Of a DNA stretch of 64,000 nucleotides, positions 51,183-62,044 are shown piece after piece. Under the pieces are notes generated by a model. The model saw only the letters and a list, made by a program, of their open reading frames with translations. It made no database searches and was not told the DNA's origin. The DNA is from Karalla daura (taxonomy: Eukaryota; Chordata; Actinopteri; Chaetodontiformes; Leiognathidae), in contig CM055200.1 of NCBI GenBank assembly GCA_029224185.1, forward strand, positions 6,041,438 to 6,105,437, read 5' to 3'. Position 1 is the first letter of the stretch. Every line of letters begins with the position of its first letter. A program made the translations under genes and the position numbers.

Positions 51183-54100
51183 GTACAGGACCTGACGCAC
51201 GCACACACACCCAGAAAATATGGTGTCACAGAATGAGAAAACAAGCCAGGCTTTGTGCATCAGGCCATACCTACCACCTTAAGTGGGCCTGCACTGCAGT
51301 CTGATAGTCTGAAGTGCTGTGAACACTATGCAGTGAGGTCCAGAATATATATTTTTTTACTTCTTGAAATGCTTCGTATTCACATCCACACCTAGGAACA
51401 AAACCAAGCAAGATGGCAACAAACCCAGACTCACGTTTTAATTAATTCATGGATCAAGTTTTAATCCCACCTAAATCTTACCCAACTTTGTGGCACTCTG
51501 TTTTTTTTCCTGTACGCATTTTTACAGTTTAAGCTAAACAAACACACTCTCTCTCTCTCTCTCACACACACACACGCACACACACACACACACACTCTCA
51601 CACACATTGACAAACACAGATGAAAAAGCCAGCTGCAGTGAAGGTCATGCACACACACAAACACACGCACACCTGAAGTGACACTTGTGTCATTGTGGAC
51701 AAATATCCCAGTATTAATGTGGAGGAAAGAGTCGACTGAGGCTTCACAGATAGACAGAAATAAACGAGCTACAGCTCTCGGCTTTCACGGCTCCTGCGAC
51801 AGACATTTTAACTTTTATCCTTGTCACATTAGAGTTATATTACCCTACAGTTTCCCCACCATCCTGTCCCGGTTCTGCTTTTTGTTTCTTTAATAACTGG
51901 CCTTTTCTGATGCATGAATGGAAACCTTTGAGCAGCGGCTTTCTGCGCTGCAGCATGTCATAAACACAGTAAATGTTGGGAGGTTTAATCTCAGGTTAAG
52001 AGCCGGCACAGAGGCCCATTGCTGCGTCTGTCTTCACCAGTGCAATGCAACCGTGCAACTCAGCGTCACTTCGCATGCACATTGTCTGTTTTTTTATTTA
52101 AAAATTTATTTTAGTGCATGTACAGGCTATTAGCTCTTTCTTCTCATTTTCTTTGTCACTGTAATAACGCAAATTTCCCCCAATGTGGAACAAAGATTTT
52201 TCTTTAATCAAAGAGAAAACTACCTTGAAAGGATGACAACGTATAAGCACAATAAAAGTGAACAATTGTGTCTTCGTGTGTGTGTGCGTGTGTGTGTGTG
52301 TGTTTTATGGTAAGAGGAGATATTCTTTTATTCATTCCACAAAGGGGAAATTCAGTGTTGCAGCAGCAAAGTGAATGGTGATTAAAAAAATAAAATAAAA
52401 CGGAGGTTGGAAGAAATAATTTACACAGTGTTTGCAGAGTATTAAAAACTGCACAGCTCAACAGTTACTATTGCACAATGCAGACGCTGCTCAGACACGT
52501 TTGACAGAGAGTGAGTGATTTATTTGGGCGTTCAGGAGGAGGACATGTTCAGAATAATTTGCACCATGTAGAATAAATGTACTTACAAACCAAACTAATG
52601 ATAATGATAATAATAAGAAGAATGACAAATACGAGCAATGCAATTTTAGCTTTTAGTCCATGTCGTTTTACATTTGTTAATGAAAGTTGTGTTTCAAATT
52701 CTCCACATTTACAGATTAAGTCTCCAAACAATTAAATAATACCCGAGAAAGTTCAGATAATTCACGTGACATTAAGTGACGCTTAACGTGTCGAGAGACT
52801 CGACGATTTCCACCTCTTGCATTATTCAGTATGTTTCCATGCGTGCTGCACCGACCCAGAGGTGGACATCATGGGAACGCGTCCTCGCGGCCTCGGCGAG
52901 TGTGTTTTTTTTACTCATCTTTTTCGCGTCGTCGTCTCTGTGCAGCGACGCCCAGGAAGCAGCGTCGGGAGCGGACCACCTTCACCCGCTCGCAGCTCGA
53001 CGTCCTGGAGGCCCTGTTCGCCAAGACCCGCTACCCGGACATCTTCATGCGGGAGGAGGTGGCCCTGAAGATCAACCTGCCGGAGTCCCGAGTCCAGGTG
53101 AGACGGCGCGCTTCCACACGCGTTTCAGCCACACCAGCACCGCTTTAGTCTGTTGCGTGGCAATGTGACGTTAAACGGGTTTATTGAAATGCCTCAGAGA
53201 AGCGCAGCTCTGTGGAAACGGCCAAATGTCCGAGCCAGAGTCGAGGCCTCTGAATGCCACACGCTCGAGCCGGGATTTCGACGCGATTAGTTTATTTTGT
53301 TTAGGTAAATTAATAATGAATAACACTGTTATTACTTTTTTTCACTTACGTTTTTTTTCAATTGTTTTGCCACTTCGAGGTTATACATTTATTTTTTTTC
53401 AAAGTCATTTTATTCAGATTTACTGAGAAAAGCTTAAACACAATTTTTTAAAAAGTGGATAATTTTAGGCTCGTTACATCATGATTTTCTTGATTTCCAA
53501 GGCCCCCTTTTTAAGAGGATAACAATGAACAGATGGTTCCATTAGGCTCAGTAATACGCAGATTATTACTATAATTCATATATTAAGACTTTGCTGGTAA
53601 TTTGTAGATGAATCTATGTAATGTTAACAACGGTTAAACCGGTCATTATTTATATAATCCCCTCTACCCACCCATTTACTGCCATATCTCACTTTATAAT
53701 TTTTTTATATAAATTATTATATAAAGCATTCAGCATTCAATCATTTTCACAGTTTGTACATATTTTAGTAGACAAAGCAAACCTTATAAGATATTTTTCA
53801 GCTGTGTCAGTTGTTTATTTCAGCATGATTTGATGCATGGCCATAGGCGACGAAATTTGATCTGAAATATGGGATCTACTCTGAAAAGGTCAGGAGTTTG
53901 TAGGCAAATGCTCCACAAGCCACTCACTGGTGTACTGTGATGTTGAACAAATACTACTCTTGAAAGGCATTAGGGGAAAACCAAGGCAAGGCCTCTCTCT
54001 CTCACAATTTGAATTATTCTCAGAATGTGTGTGTGAAACAAAATGCTCTACATGATCCTACCCTCTCGGTCCTCTAGAGTTACCCTACTGTGTGGTGAAA

Positions 54101-55646
54101 CCCAATAGCCTGTTATCTTAGAGCCGTCTACCAGGTATGAAATTAGACCCCTGGCTGGTCCGAGCCAAGGGGCCGGGGTGGAAATGAACCTTGATAGCTA
54201 ATAACCCCCAATTTTCCTCCATAATGTACTCCCAGCATGGCCTGGGAGCGCCTTTTTCTCTGTAAAATGCTGAGGCTGTTGGCGTGCACAGTAACGCCCC
54301 TCAGTGTAGCCGCCACAGATGGTCCAGAACGCGGAAACGCGCCTGGTTCTCGACCAGCCGGAGAGGACACGCGTCGTCCTCCGGCTCTACTGCCTGCCTG
54401 TAGCTGCTCACATCGAGCTCAAGTCACGTATGGGTCTGCGCCCGCTTAATGCACATGAAAACCCCTAGACCAAGAGTAAGCACAACACTGGAGACTGTTC
54501 TCGGCTGTTGTTAGGATGAGGCATTAAACACTCGATCTTCAAGAAGATTCTGACTACCCAACTCTCTCCTAACTTTGGCAGATCTAACGCTCCCTCTCTC
54601 CCTCTCCCACTTCTATCTCCTCTTGACTTAAACATTGACTGTAGAGCAGTATTTATTTCTGCATGTTGGCCTCCTTTGCTTGCCAGGATATTTGTCCAGA
54701 ATGACAAACGAATGTGTCTCACCAGGTGTGCGGGGTATGGCTGCATCACCTTCAGTGCATTTGAACCTTTTTCTTTTATGTCTACCTTTTTAAAACTGTG
54801 TGTGTTGCAGTGAGGGCTTTTTTCAGGTGGTGGTCGTGAGAGAGTCATAGGTCATGGTTTCTAACTCCTGGCTGGTGTTCTCCTCCTCAGGTCTGGTTCA
54901 AGAACCGTCGGGCCAAGTGTCGCCAGCAGCAGCAGAGTGGCAGCAGTGCCAAAGCTCGGCCGCCCAAGAAGAAGTCGTCCCCGGCGCGGGAGAGCACGGG
55001 TTCGGAGAGCAGCGGCCAGTTCACGCCGCCCGCCGTCTCCAGCACGGGCTCCTCGTCCTCCTCGTCCTCCTCCACCAACCACACCGGCCCGGCGGCGCTC
55101 AGCAGCACCTCTACCTCCATCAGCACCGTCTCTTCCATCTGGAGCCCGGCCATCTCCCCCGGAAACGCCCCGGCGCCCGCCGTGGCCCCCCTCCCCGAGC
55201 CGGGACCCCCGTCCAATGCCTCCTGCATGCAGCGCTCCATGTCGGGGTCCTCGGCCGCCGCCGCCACCTCCTACCCCATGTCCTACAACCAGACACCGGG
55301 CTACGGGCAGGGCTACCCGGCCCCGTCCGGCTCCTACTTCAGCGGCGTGGACTGCGGCTCCTACCTGGCGCCCATGCACTCCCACCACCACCCGCACCAG
55401 CTCAGCCCCATGACGGCGTCCTCCATGTCGGGACACCCGCACCACCACATCAGCCAGTCCTCGGGACACCACCACCATCACCACCACCACCACCAGGCCT
55501 ATGGCAGCTCCGGCCTGGCCTTCAACTCCTCCGACTGCCTGGATTACAAAGAGCAGACTGCGGCCTCCTCGTGGAAGCTCAACTTCAACGCCACAGACTG
55601 CTTGGACTACAAGGACCAGGCCTCCTGGAGGTTCCAAGTCTTGTGA
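51086..55646 (+). CDS. otx1: OTX1 homeodomain transcription factor (complete CDS, 3 coding exons)
   Basis: Exons 51086-51182, 52946-53097 and 54891-55646 splice to 334 aa, close to the usual OTX1 length (about 320-355). It starts MMSYLKQPPYGVNGLGLS; the tandem ATG is conserved in OTX proteins. The paired-class homeodomain covers residues 38-97, with Lys at homeodomain position 50 (residue 87, in WFKNRRAKCR), the bicoid-type residue that selects TAATCC. After it come a Gln/Ser-rich linker, SSIWSPA (164-170), a nine-His tract (276-284) and two C-terminal OTX-tail motifs, SDCLDYKE and TDCLDYKD, ending WRFQVL. OTX1 patterns forebrain, midbrain and inner ear as a nuclear regulator. The His tract and the EHBP1 neighbour favour OTX1 over OTX2 or CRX. 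Confidence 0.98.
52154..52209 (+). mobile_element. Decayed fish LINE/SINE 3' tail, plus orientation
   Basis: The stretch CACTGTAATAACGCAAATTT then CCCCCAATGTGGAAC and AAAG resembles the 3' tail common to fish L2/Rex-type retroelements (a 'CGCAAATTTCCCC..TGTGG..' motif). It lies in the OTX1 intron 51183-52945; the rest of the element is gone. Confidence 0.5.
52318..52372 (-). mobile_element. Decayed fish LINE/SINE 3' tail, minus orientation
   Basis: Read on the minus strand: GCTGCTGCAACACTGAATTT, then CCCCTTTGTGGAATGAATAA, AAGAATATC. This is the recognisable fish retroelement tail. It faces the similar tail at 52154-52209 about 110 bp away. Confidence 0.65.
52946..53097 (+). CDS. otx1: OTX1 coding exon 2: most of the homeodomain
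   Basis: Acceptor GTCTCTGTGCAG, donor CCAG|GTGAGA. It encodes (A)TPRKQRRERTTFTRSQLDV, then LEALFAKTRYPDIFMREEVA and LKINLPESRVQ. The intron falls after homeodomain residue 46, the position conserved in OTX genes. Confidence 0.98.
54296..54468 (+). pseudogene. Fragment of non-LTR retrotransposon reverse transcriptase
   Basis: In one frame from 54316 the translation reads QMVQNAETRLVLDQPERTRV, then VLRLYCLPVAAHIELKS, open to TAG at 54466-54468. This matches the C-terminal 'QNAAARLV...LPVAARI.FK' signature of fish L2/Rex-like LINE polymerases. The upstream CCTCAGTGTAGCC fits the preceding PQCS part after a small deletion. Only about 170 bp remain, inside OTX1 intron 53098-54890. Confidence 0.7.
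54891..55646 (+). CDS. otx1: OTX1 coding exon 3: recognition helix and transactivation tail
   Basis: Acceptor TCTCCTCCTCAG. It begins VWFKNRRAKCRQQQQSGSS, then a Lys/Ser stretch, FTPPAVSS, a run of eight Ser, SSIWSPA, a Pro-rich segment, YPMSYNQTPGYGQGYP, His-rich segments and the duplicated tail motif. The exon is GC-rich and open across all 252 codons. Large open frames on the other strand and in another frame here are GC shadows. Confidence 0.98.
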   Translation, partial: VWFKNRRAKCRQQQQSGSSAKARPPKKKSSPARESTGSESSGQFTPPAVSSTGSSSSSSSSTNHTGPAALSSTSTSISTVSSIWSPAISPGNAPAPAVAPLPEPGPPSNASCMQRSMSGSSAAAATSYPMSYNQTPGYGQGYPAPSGSYFSGVDCGSYLAPMHSHHHPHQLSPMTASSMSGHPHHHISQSSGHHHHHHHHHQAYGSSGLAFNSSDCLDYKEQTAASSWKLNFNATDCLDYKDQASWRFQVL

Positions 55647-56514
55647 TCCGGCTTTTCGTCTTCTTCTTCTTCTTCTTCCTCCCTCCCAATCGTCTGCTCC
55701 CTCGTTTTATTTTCCAGATTAGCTTGTTTTGGTTTTTTTTCCAAAGACAAAAAAAAGAGTTTATGAACCTTAAGAAAACAAGATAGCAGCAGGAATGCTC
55801 AACGATCGGACTTTGTTTTGTTTTTCCCCCTAAAAGTCAGAAAAGAAAGAAAGAGGAAACAGTCTATCGAGTCGTGCGAGCAGAAGGAGACGTTTCCTGA
55901 CGATGACGACGAGTGGGTTGTTGAGACTCCTTCTTGGATGACCTTAAAACTTTTTCACAACAAAAACAACAAAAAAAAAAGTTCAACCAAACTCCTTTGA
56001 CACCAGCTCTCTGGCTCTCTCTGGATGGGAGGAATACTTTCCCCTCCGGTGCACAGACAGGAACTTTGCCTGTAGCGCCCCCCGTCTTTACCTCCAAAAC
56101 CCAATCAAAAATCCTGTACAGTTTTTATTTCGGGAAAAAAAATTTGTTATTTTAGGATGACAGAGATTTTTAGTCAGCTTACATCAAGGAGCTGAAATAT
56201 GTAAATATGTATTTGGGTCAGTTACAGTGACCATGTTTAGTTGGTGTTTTTTTTTTTTCCTTGAATTTGAAAAATGTTTATTACCACTTTGGGAGAAGAA
56301 AAAAAAGGATAAAAAAAAATAAAACCCTGTATGTAAATCTTTCCAAATATTCCAAAGAGAACAAATTGGCCATAAAGTTCAGCTTTTATAGACATCGTTT
56401 TACTCAGAAAAAGAAAATTGTTTTGGCAATTTGACTCCAAAATCTAAAACTCTAGACGCAGAACTTCTTCTGGCCATTTGTCCAGGTTACACCTTAGTTT
56501 TCCGGATGATATTA

Positions 56515-56547
<33 letters not shown>

Positions 56548-56795
56548 TAGCCTCTACATTTTCAACGCAGACCTCCTCTCTCGGGCATTGTCGTGACTAT
56601 TGGACATGTTTGAACCGCAGCACTTGGCTTGATTATTGGAGTCAGAGCATTTTTATTATTTTTTTGTTTTGGAGTTTTTGGAGAGGAAAATTGTGGATTT
56701 ATAGCTCCAAAAATGACAGTGAGATGTTGAATGTATCTTTAAGGCGACAAGCCCTTACATACATGTTCATCCAATAAAGATCCGTTAAGTCATAT
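55647..56795 (+). other. otx1: OTX1 3' UTR with two poly(A) signals
   Basis: This AT-rich UTR follows the TGA. An AATAAA lies at 56318-56323 within an A-rich run, and a second, better isolated AATAAA lies at 56773-56778. Cleavage is inferred near 56795. It contains an (ATT)n repeat around 56515-56547. Use of the first signal would give a UTR about 450 bp shorter. Confidence 0.75.
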
Positions 56796-57124
56796 TTATT
56801 TCCCACTGTGTGTTTCAAATCAAATCAAAAGAGTTTTCTTTTTTAGATGCATGTTACACCAGCAAATTACAAGATTCCTGTTTTCTCTCATTTTGAATTA
56901 GTCATACTTTTATTCAAAAAGCTTGTTGATTTCATATTTCCCCCCTCTCTAATTATAACAGGGGTAAATGCAAATGAGTCCATAATTAATACAAGCCGTG
57001 TATATAGGCCCACATTTCCATTTTAGAGACTTTTTAATCCTCTGTCTGTTTTAAATTGAAACACTAACATCTTCCCCCCCTTTGCTTTAGGGGAGGGAGA
57101 GAGAGAGAGAGAGAGAGCAAGTGT

Positions 57125-57300
57125 TTTTTAAAAGCCCTAAATATTGAGCCGGGAGACATTTTATCGAGGCGTAATTGAATGCAGTGCTGTAATGGCTGCG
57201 ATAATTACTCCTGCGCCCTCAGTTTGGTTTTCTTCTCCAAAATAACCTGCAGGAATTTCACCGCCTCTGATGCAGTAATTACGTAGGTGGGGCCAGGTTA
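57125..57300. promoter_or_regulatory. Candidate CNE downstream of OTX1
   Basis: A unique block about 350 bp past the second poly(A) signal has CGAGGCGTAATTGAATGC, GCTGTAATGGCTGCG, GATAATTACTCCTGC and GCAGTAATTACGTAGG: four TAAT-containing motifs in about 100 bp. A TG repeat ends it at 57316. Confidence 0.45.
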
Positions 57301-57313
57301 GGGGGTCACATGT

Positions 57314-57315
<2 letters not shown>

Positions 57316-57358
<43 letters not shown>
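57316..57358 (+). repeat. (GT)n microsatellite
   Basis: Pure GT run of 43 bp bordering the candidate CNE downstream of OTX1. Confidence 0.97.
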
Positions 57359-57361
<3 letters not shown>

Positions 57362-57529
57362 TGCCTGAGAGCATTAAAAAACATGTGGGTAAAAAAGGAA
57401 AGACAATATCCCAGTTCTCTGGTACAAGGTTGTTTTAAAGGCAGTGAAGGCCGCACTCAGAGCAGAGGAGGAGGCAGTAAGGGCAAAATGTAAATTAAGT
57501 GCCCCCAATAAAACCCCCCTCCCCCCTTG

Positions 57530-57700
57530 TCCTTGTGCAGATAAACCACCCCCTGGAAGAGCAGCACACTTTTCTGCCTCTCGGCTCTGTCAAATTAAGA
57601 CAAATGGGAGGTAAATAAACAAGAGATCTGACTCTGCCTGATGTCCACTTTGCGGCCAGCCATTACACGTTAATATTTGCTCAGAGGACTGTTCTTTTAT
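57530..57700. promoter_or_regulatory. Candidate CNE downstream of OTX1
   Basis: A unique block with GCAGATAAACCACCCCC, GTCAAATTAAGACAAATGG, GTAAATAAACAAGAG (forkhead-like) and CACGTTAATATTTGC. Confidence 0.4.
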
Positions 57701-58435
57701 GGATTCATTGTTTTGTTTCATCCACAACTGGAAACGCAGTCATGTTACATAAGAAAAGTGGGAAATCTGAGAAAATGTCTCATTTCTGCATCTCTGCTGG
57801 ATAAGAGATAAATTAACTATTAAGTCCCAGATTTGCCCAGAGAGATCAATAAGAAAATCAGCAGTACATTTTGATATAATCATTTAGGGCTGAAGGACTT
57901 TTTAGTTTTTGGATTATAAATGCATTGACAGGAAGAATATAAGATGATTTTTTTAAATTATTATTTTTGCTGTAGAAGAACAGATTTGGGGAAACGCTCA
58001 TCGACTATATCTTGATATTATATCAAGCATATCTTAAACGTTAGCTCTGTCCTTTACAGGCCTCTAAAACGACTCAAGCGGAGAGAAAAAAAATCACTTT
58101 GACAGCCTATACCAGAACGCGTCGACATTTAACGAGACATCTGAGGAGGATCGAAGCGATCTGAGAGAGAGAGAGAGGGATGGACAAAATCAGAGCTTCG
58201 CGTGATCACTTTAGATGTGTGATTTTTCTGTTTTCACCTCTTCGGGCCTTTCATCTTAAGAAAAAAAAAAACCAGAAGAAAACGCTGCTCCTGATTCGAT
58301 TAAAAGGTCGCAAAGTGTTAGAAACCATTGTTCTGATAATCCCCTCCCATCGATCTGATCGGAGCCAATCAGGCTGATCGATCCGTGCGGCAGGAGCGTG
58401 TTGCAGCTGCAGGCCGCGCCGCCTCCTCCGCCTCG

Positions 58436-58438
58436 GTG

Positions 58439-58491
<53 letters not shown>
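58436..58491 (+). repeat. (GT)n microsatellite
   Basis: GT run with one CG interruption; GA-rich runs follow at about 58626-58685. Confidence 0.95.
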
Positions 58492-58495
<4 letters not shown>

Positions 58496-58646
58496 AAATG
58501 CAGCAGCTGAATAAATAATCCAGCACATTAAAACATGTTTGCGCCAAGAACGAACAGCAGCGGCGGATTTGTTCGGATTTGCATCAAACAAACATTTGCG
58601 ACCAATCTTGCGGGATTGTTTAAGGAGTGAGAGAGTGAGAGAGAGG

Positions 58647-58685
<39 letters not shown>

Positions 58686-61600
58686 CCACAGGTCTCGCAC
58701 GAGACACCTGCAGAAAAGAGGTGCGGTCTTTGAACGCATCATCTGGGGATGTGCAAAAACAGAAAATGTGATCCAGAGTACGGGAAAATGTCTCATTTCA
58801 GTGGCAATCTGAATTAAAATGGATGAATAAAAATAAACGATAGGATCTTAAATTCTAAGACATATATTGCATTTTGGTCCAGACACTGCTGCAGGAAACG
58901 GAAAATGATGACACTGGGTTTTTGTGTTTGGTGCAGATAAAGATTTGGTTCAATAATGTAAAGGAAAAATATCATAAATTAATATAAAGTGAACCTGTAT
59001 TTTGTATTTAGTATTGCAGCAAAAGAAACAATAAATACACGCACTAAGAACAATGGAAAATCCAGAATATCGCTAGCTATGATACATGTAGGCAGTTGAG
59101 AGACGCTGCACACGTGAACCGCACTGCTCCTCGCGCTGTGCTGCGGTTGTTGAAGCAGCAAACGTCTCCTCGTCAGTCGACGCTCTAATCTTTGCAAACG
59201 CGCACGTGGCGTCCATCAGAATCTTTCGTTTATTTGTCGTTCACCGTTTTTGTTCCTCCCTGGCTGCTGCAGCTGCCTCGTCGGGGGCCTCGTCCCCGTG
59301 GTGTTACAGTCAGAGCAACGTAGCCCTCTTCGCTTTTGGGGGGATGTCACGTTTTAAGAAACCATCAAAATGCAAAGGCATGTAGCAGGCGTGAGGGCGG
59401 ATATCAAATTAGGCAACAGCAATGATCTGGGAACAAAGAACTGAACAAACTGGAGAAACACTTTCATTATACCACTAAACTGTCTTTCAGTTGGAGATAT
59501 CAGCCTGGAGTGATGCGAACAGTTTTAATATAAAACCAGTTTTGCGGCCATCTTAATTTTAACGGCAAACAGCGCAGCGTATTTTCAGACGACAAATATA
59601 TGAAAGCACACCTTGAATAAACAGATATCTCTGCAGTAATCTCCCAGACAAAACCCCAGAAGACAAACAGCGTTTTTATACTGTATAGAAATAATTATCA
59701 CCCTGGAAACGGTTCTCAAAGCAGCGCACCAAACAAAACCTAAGCAGAGATTACATCTCGTGCAAAAGCGTGCATCCGAATGATTTTGCGCCATTTTTCT
59801 CCTCAAGTCATCTCTCTAACGTTCACTGAATATTCATCAGGGTTTGTTTTCCAACCTGTTGAGACCTTAAGTACATATTTATTAAGTAAATATGTCGGTA
59901 CCGACGTGTTTGGGCCCCGCACGAGCTGCAGCTGGCCGCTCCCCTCCGACAGGAACCAGAGAAGCCTTAAACCTGGAAAAAGGTTTGGAGGCGGTTAGGC
60001 GGACATCCACCAATACGCACAGCGAGACGACAGCTTTTAAGAACGGCGACGACCTCTCCGACCGCTCTCCAACCCACAACCCGCAGGTAAATACACCCTC
60101 ATCCACGTTTCACGATTCCCATCTTGGGAAATATTCGGGCAATTGTAAAATCTGATAAGACGATAAATGTCACAGGATTTCTCGGCGGTTTTACATCCGA
60201 GGGAAACTCAGGCGCGGCGTTGGAGCGGTTCCTAGTTTCGAACACGTGCGTTTGTGTGCGTGTGTGTGTGAGAGAGTGTGTGTGTTTGTGCTGTTTCAAG
60301 TCTGACGCCTTCACGCGCTGTTCAATGGGACGATCGATTGCACCACGTCGGCCGTCGTCGACCTCTTGGCCTCTGGCCCGCCCTGGCGAGGGCGTCTGAA
60401 TGTGGGTGGACTGGAAACTGTTGACATTTTGTTCACACTTGTCCAGGAACTGAACTGGAACCGAGCTGGACCGTTTTTGCATGAGTGGTTGCGATTCATA
60501 TCTAGGACAGAGAGAGAGCGAGAGAGAGAGAGAGAGGAGAGAGATAGATGGAGAGATAAAGACAGTGCGAGACAGAGACTGGACAGATCCTCCTGCATTA
60601 TTTAGGTTTTGTGAGACCTTGCAGGCCTCGATAAGTCCAACTGTGTGTGTGTGTGTGTGTGAGAGGGAGAGAGAGAAAGAGAGAGAGAGAGAGATTGAGA
60701 GGGCCAGGAGATGCACTGATAGCAGCCTGCATGCTGGGACTGTGCTCTTGTCTTCCATTTCCATGCAGGACGGAGGAGAAAAAAAAACACACTTGTCTTT
60801 CATTGGCTGTCAACTGTCGCCAGACCTTGGCATCCCGGTGTGTTCATAGGCCGGTACGAGGAGTGAGAGGTGATACACAGGAGGATTATATTTACCTGGG
60901 AGGTTAATCTGGGGTCAACTGTACACCGACATGGGTGGAGTCTGGGCCACCGGCTCCGGTTTCTCTCCTCTCTTTTTTTTTTGTCCCCCCCCCCCCACCT
61001 CCTTTCTTCCATCTCGTCTTGTTTTGTCGGAGCTAGCGCACGGCATCGGCTGCTGCAGCCGGTCGGAGCGTTCGTTTTGTGACTGGTTCCCGTCGGCCCA
61101 CGTCTACGCCAGAGGTTTCACACGCGAAAGGGGGAGGGGGCAAAAAAAAAAAAGAAAACGCCACAAAGCCTCCTGACGGCAAACCTTTCCAATCCAAAGT
61201 CAAAGAAAGGGCGGGGGGGGGCGGGGGGGGGGGGGGGGCGTCGGACCCCGAGAGGGGATTTCACCGTCGAGTCCGGGCAGCGAGCGCAGCAGAGCCGAGC
61301 CTCCGAAAGCAGCTTAGTCACTCCTATGACACACGGCGCTGAGAGCATTCATGAAATTCCTCGTGGGTTTCCGTACCCGAGGTTTAAGTTGAGCAGAGGA
61401 CACAGTCAAGCAGAGGCGCCGTCCCTCTGCTGGGGGACGGCGTCCTTTCAATTTTTCCTCCGATTGAGTCCACGGAGCGGCGAGGGCGAGACGGGAGCAG
61501 GCGACGCAGACGCCGGGGCTTTTTCCAACCCTCGCTCCCCTCCGTACATGACAAACAGACGCGTGTTGCACTGGGATCCACGAGTGCTCAGACTCCTCAG

Positions 61601-61723
61601 ACCCGGATCGACTGAACTTGACCGTTAGGGTCGGGCAGCCATGTTACTCACACCAATAAAGGACCAAACAGTCCAAGGCCCCAATGAGTTCCTCCGTCTG
61701 GTAGGTTGAAGCAAATGCTAACA

Positions 61724-62044
61724 CAGTGGGACCTACGCGACTTACGCACGCCCTAAAGTACGAATAGTTCAAAATACTAATTGGGCGAAGAAATGTCTGT
61801 CCCATTTCGTATTAAAAAATACGAAAAGGAAATCGAAAGTGCCACCCAACAGGGATCCTCCCAGTCCTTTATACGATTATAAATGGTCATATATTTTAAT
61901 ATTATGTCAAAATGGTCATATATTTACACTTTATACGACTATTTTTGGAAGGGTGGGGATACGAATTTTCCCGTTTTCATAAAACGAACATTTTCAAGAC
62001 GCGAAAGCCCGGCTGGAACAAATTAATTTCGTACCTCGTGGTTT
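61724..62044. mobile_element. Degenerate DNA-transposon MITE (Tc1/mariner-Tigger-like)
   Basis: The left end CAGTGGGACCTACGCGACTT and the right end AATTTCGTACCTCGTGG resemble the diverged terminal inverted repeats of CAGTGG-type pogo/Tigger MITEs. The AT-rich interior repeats ATGGTCATATATTT (two copies, near 61883 and 61911) and has several TACGA motifs. There is no transposase. Family assignment is from memory of TIR style. Confidence 0.4.

Noticed and set aside
54861..55637. 258-codon open frame on the minus strand opposite OTX1 exon 3
   Set aside because: A shadow of the GC-rich, Ser/Pro/His-coding exon; Gly/Val/Arg-rich with no domain.
54854..55786. 310-codon plus-strand frame overlapping OTX1 exon 3
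   Set aside because: Wrong reading frame of the OTX1 exon; the homeodomain frame is certain.
60124..60850. Overlapping open frames on both strands at the right side
   Set aside because: They depend on GA/CT runs and TG repeats; no exon of a known OTX1 neighbour (for example WDPCP or MDH1) was recognised.
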